Source: Betaproteobacteria bacterium (GTDB taxonomy: Bacteria > Pseudomonadota > Gammaproteobacteria > Burkholderiales > Burkholderiaceae). Taken from it: 8,910 nucleotides of DNA. A model generated the notes under the pieces. That model searched no databases and was not told where the DNA came from. It saw only the letters and a list, made by a program, of their open reading frames with translations. The stretch covers positions 1-8,910 of the forward strand of contig RFXC01000179.1 of assembly GCA_009921765.1 (NCBI GenBank). Direction: 5' to 3'. Positions 7,352 to 8,910 of the stretch are shown here, piece by piece (the stretch's first letter is position 1; each line of letters starts with the position of its first letter). Position numbers and translations under genes: made by a program.

Positions 7352-8148
7352 TGCGCGGCCGGGGTCTCGTCGTCCCAGACCTTCTCGGGCATGGGGAGCC
7401 CGGCAAAGGTTTCGGGGGGAAGGGGGCGGTCGACCTTGACGCCAAGACCTTCCAGCACCCACATCAGCTGACGCGTGTGCTGGCCGCTGTGCCAGACGGT
7501 GCGCTCGAGGAATTGATGGTGCGACTGCTCGCCATAGTAGACATCGGCTTTGGCAGACCAGTCGAAGGCATGTGCTGGGCCAGAGAACCAATCGCGCAGC
7601 TGCGTCTGGACCTGCGCCGCATAGCGCAGGATGTGATCGCGGCTGTTTGCCTCGGGCGCCGGAAACCGGTTGTAGGACTCAAAGGTGAGAGGAATGCCGG
7701 CTTTTTCTTCCAGGAATGCGTCGGCGTTGTTGAAGATGTGAAAGGTGAGGTCGGTGTAGCTGCGCGGCCGGTTAGGGAGCAGGTCGTGCAGGTTGCGATC
7801 GGGCAGCTGACGGAAGAAGCGCTCGGCGCCCTCGAGAATGGCCATCAGTCTGCGCTGCAGCTCGTCAACCGGCAGCAGCGTGATCTTGAGCCCGGTTACG
7901 CCCACCAGCCTGGCCACATCGGTGAGCACCTGGCCATTGGCCCAGCGGTCGCCCTTGGTGACGATGGGAACCTGCCGCAGGCCGAAATGCTTCAGTTCTT
8001 CAAATGCCGCGTCGTCCGCGAGCACGTTGCGGGAGAGGAAGGGCACCCCGTTCTTCGCCAGGAATTCCTTGGTACGCAGGCAGCTGGTGCAGCCCGGCTG
8101 CCAATAGACGCGGATGGCATCGTCGCGGATCGGGGTGGCGGTGGTCAT
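7348..8148 (-). CDS. Glutaredoxin-like/DinB-like two-domain fusion protein
   Basis: A 266-residue protein with no signal peptide, made of two recognisable parts. Residues 12 to about 85 form a glutaredoxin or NrdH-like thioredoxin fold: strand IRVYWQPG, redox motif C20-T-S-C23, and the cis-proline P61 in RQVPIVTKG. Residues about 93-237 look like a DinB/YfiT-type four-helix bundle: H137 in YTDLTFHIFNNAD on one helix and H220 and H224 in TVWHSGQHTRQL (HxxxH) on a later one, the usual three-ligand metal site. DinB-fold enzymes known elsewhere use low-molecular-weight thiols (mycothiol, bacillithiol) for transferase or isomerase reactions. An attached glutaredoxin domain suggests a thiol-linked reaction here, perhaps with glutathione; this is inference. 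It is the first gene of the operon and overlaps the amidase gene by four bases. The reaction is unknown. The GGAGA ribosome site sits eight bases before ATG 8148. Confidence 0.85.
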   Translation of the reverse strand: MTTATPIRDDAIRVYWQPGCTSCLRTKEFLAKNGVPFLSRNVLADDAAFEELKHFGLRQVPIVTKGDRWANGQVLTDVARLVGVTGLKITLLPVDELQRRLMAILEGAERFFRQLPDRNLHDLLPNRPRSYTDLTFHIFNNADAFLEEKAGIPLTFESYNRFPAPEANSRDHILRYAAQVQTQLRDWFSGPAHAFDWSAKADVYYGEQSHHQFLERTVWHSGQHTRQLMWVLEGLGVKVDRPLPPETFAGLPMPEKVWDDETPAAQ

Positions 8149-8187
8149 CGGCGGTGTCTCCGTGAGCAGAGTGCAAACCGCCGATGA
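8145..8187 (-). promoter_or_regulatory. Inverted repeat enclosing the operon's first start codon: possible translational control hairpin or operator
   Basis: The arms TCATCGGCGGT (8145-8155) and ACCGCCGATGA (8177-8187) are perfect 11-bp inverted copies 21 bases apart. In the minus-strand transcript the downstream arm contains the AUG of the glutaredoxin-DinB gene, and the loop contains its ribosome site (GGAGA, 8157-8161). A formed hairpin would hide the start codon. The same dyad could instead be a DNA operator. The pairing is seen directly; the role is inferred. Confidence 0.5.
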
Positions 8188-8197
8188 TCATGCAAAG

Positions 8198-8225
8198 TGG
8201 GCGAGACGGCAACCCGATTCGCCCA
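8198..8225 (-). terminator. Possible terminator hairpin after the S8 protease gene
   Basis: In the minus-strand transcript, starting 18 bases after the protease stop codon, TGGGCGA pairs with TCGCCCA (7 bp). Inside it, after a 2x2 mismatch, CGG pairs with CCG around a GTTG loop. The stem is followed by CTTTGC, a poor U-run, so it is a weak intrinsic terminator at best. Its position between the protease and the catabolic operon fits a boundary. Confidence 0.4.
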
Positions 8226-8243
8226 AACGAGGAACGGTGACGA

Positions 8244-8910
8244 CTAAGGACGAGCGATCGCGATGCTTGAAACCGTGTTGGACGCCCCGTCATAGGCGTA
8301 ACCCGTTCCGGAAATTGTGCTCATCGTGTAGGTGACGGAGGCGGTCTTGCTTGACAGGGATCCACTCGACACAGTGCAGGTTCCGGTGGCATCGGTGGTG
8401 CACCCCACGCCTTTTCCGCCCACGGTGAAGTCGCCGCTGACCACTGCGCCGGGGGCTGGCGAGCCATCGGCGCGCTTCACCTTGACCGAGACGCGTGCGG
8501 TCCAGCCGTTTCGCTGCTTGACTGCCGACGCCGACATCGACGCCACCGAGACCTTGATGGTGGTCACTGGTTGTGGAGGTGGGCTCGCCGACGTATTGGC
8601 GTCGGCGTAGACCAGTCGGTTGGGTGAGTCGGTTCCGGCGCCCTGAATCAGGTTGAGGGTGGTGTTGCTGATCAGTTGCTGGGCGATTGCAGCGGGGGTG
8701 GCTTCAACGGCAACTTCAAGGAGCTGCGCGACCGCCCCTGCAACATGCGGGCTTGCCATCGACGTGCCGCTCAATGTGGCGAGGGCCGTCGGTCCGGTAT
8801 ACCAGGTGGAAACAATCGACTCGCCCGGCGCGAACAGGTCAATGCAGGCGCCGAAATTTGAAAATGAGGCGCGCTGGTCGGATGTATTACTTGCTGCCAC
8901 GGTGATCGCC
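8244..8910 (-). CDS. S8 family (subtilisin-like) serine protease, C-terminal part, 5' end outside window
   Basis: The last 222 or so residues of a secreted subtilisin-family endopeptidase. The frame is open to the window edge and reads AITVAASNTSDQRASFSNFG at its visible start, the conserved strand ahead of the active site, so the in-frame GTG at 8900 is an internal valine codon. The catalytic serine is in LSGTSMASPHVAG (codon 8760-8762); the Asp and His of the triad and the signal and propeptide lie upstream. The catalytic domain ends near VYADANTS, then comes a Pro-rich linker (SPPPQPVTT) and a C-terminal domain of about 100 residues rich in Thr, Ser, Val and Gly, with repeating beta-strand character and a Cys pair in GCTTDATGTC, probably an Ig-like extracellular domain. 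It is unlikely to be related in function to the catabolic operon. Stop codon TAG at 8244. Confidence 0.93.
   Translation of the reverse strand, partial: AITVAASNTSDQRASFSNFGACIDLFAPGESIVSTWYTGPTALATLSGTSMASPHVAGAVAQLLEVAVEATPAAIAQQLISNTTLNLIQGAGTDSPNRLVYADANTSASPPPQPVTTIKVSVASMSASAVKQRNGWTARVSVKVKRADGSPAPGAVVSGDFTVGGKGVGCTTDATGTCTVSSGSLSSKTASVTYTMSTISGTGYAYDGASNTVSSIAIARP

Noticed and set aside
7352..7591. An 80-residue N-terminal extension of the amidase
   Set aside because: The extension lies wholly inside the Grx-DinB gene, has no family similarity, and ATG 7351 gives a normal-length protein with an ATGA overlap.
8184..8212. Promoter-like pair TTGCCG, 17 bases, GATCAT on the minus strand
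   Set aside because: Only 4 of 6 matches in each hexamer, and the -35 part lies inside the terminator-like hairpin; too weak to call, though kept as an alternative when reading the dyad.
8898..8900. GTG as the start of a short protease-like gene
   Set aside because: The frame continues upstream with AIT, completing a conserved S8 strand, so GTG is an internal valine codon of a gene cut by the window edge.

Overview
This is a GC-rich stretch of bacterial chromosome. The Bug/TctC-type receptor, the CaiB/BaiF CoA-transferase, the TRAP transporter and the tightly overlapping catabolic genes are typical of a metabolically versatile Betaproteobacterium, probably Burkholderiales. This placement is inferred from gene content only; there is no rRNA or other marker gene in the window. 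I see no mobile element, CRISPR array, tRNA or rRNA.

Left part, plus strand (1-2296): the 3' nearly complete part of a Bug-type (tripartite tricarboxylate family) periplasmic receptor gene, then a CaiB/BaiF family (class III) CoA-transferase 76 bases downstream. The gap between them carries a degenerate 17-base tandem repeat. These two genes converge on the next block with only 20 bases between the stop codons.

Centre and right, minus strand (8148 down to 2317): six genes in one apparent operon, read in the order glutaredoxin-DinB fusion, amidase-signature amidase, TRAP substrate-binding protein, TRAP small permease, TRAP large permease, isochorismatase-fold cysteine hydrolase. Three of the five junctions are 4-base ATGA overlaps (7348-7351, 4861-4864, 4274-4277); the other two gaps are 28 and 17 bases. 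A likely job is uptake of an organic acid, probably one bearing an amide or N-carbamoyl group, by the TRAP system, with cleavage of C-N bonds by the amidase and the cysteine hydrolase. The CoA-transferase on the other strand could activate a resulting acid. The substrate cannot be read from the sequence.

The most unusual element is the first gene of the operon, a two-domain protein with an N-terminal glutaredoxin-like CxxC domain and a C-terminal DinB-like domain with an H...HxxxH metal site. Its start codon lies inside one arm of a perfect 11-bp inverted repeat with the Shine-Dalgarno sequence in the loop, which suggests control of the whole operon at translation, or an operator. Upstream, on the same strand, is the 3' end of an S8 (subtilisin-like) secreted protease gene with a C-terminal beta-rich domain. 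A hairpin after its stop codon may terminate it.
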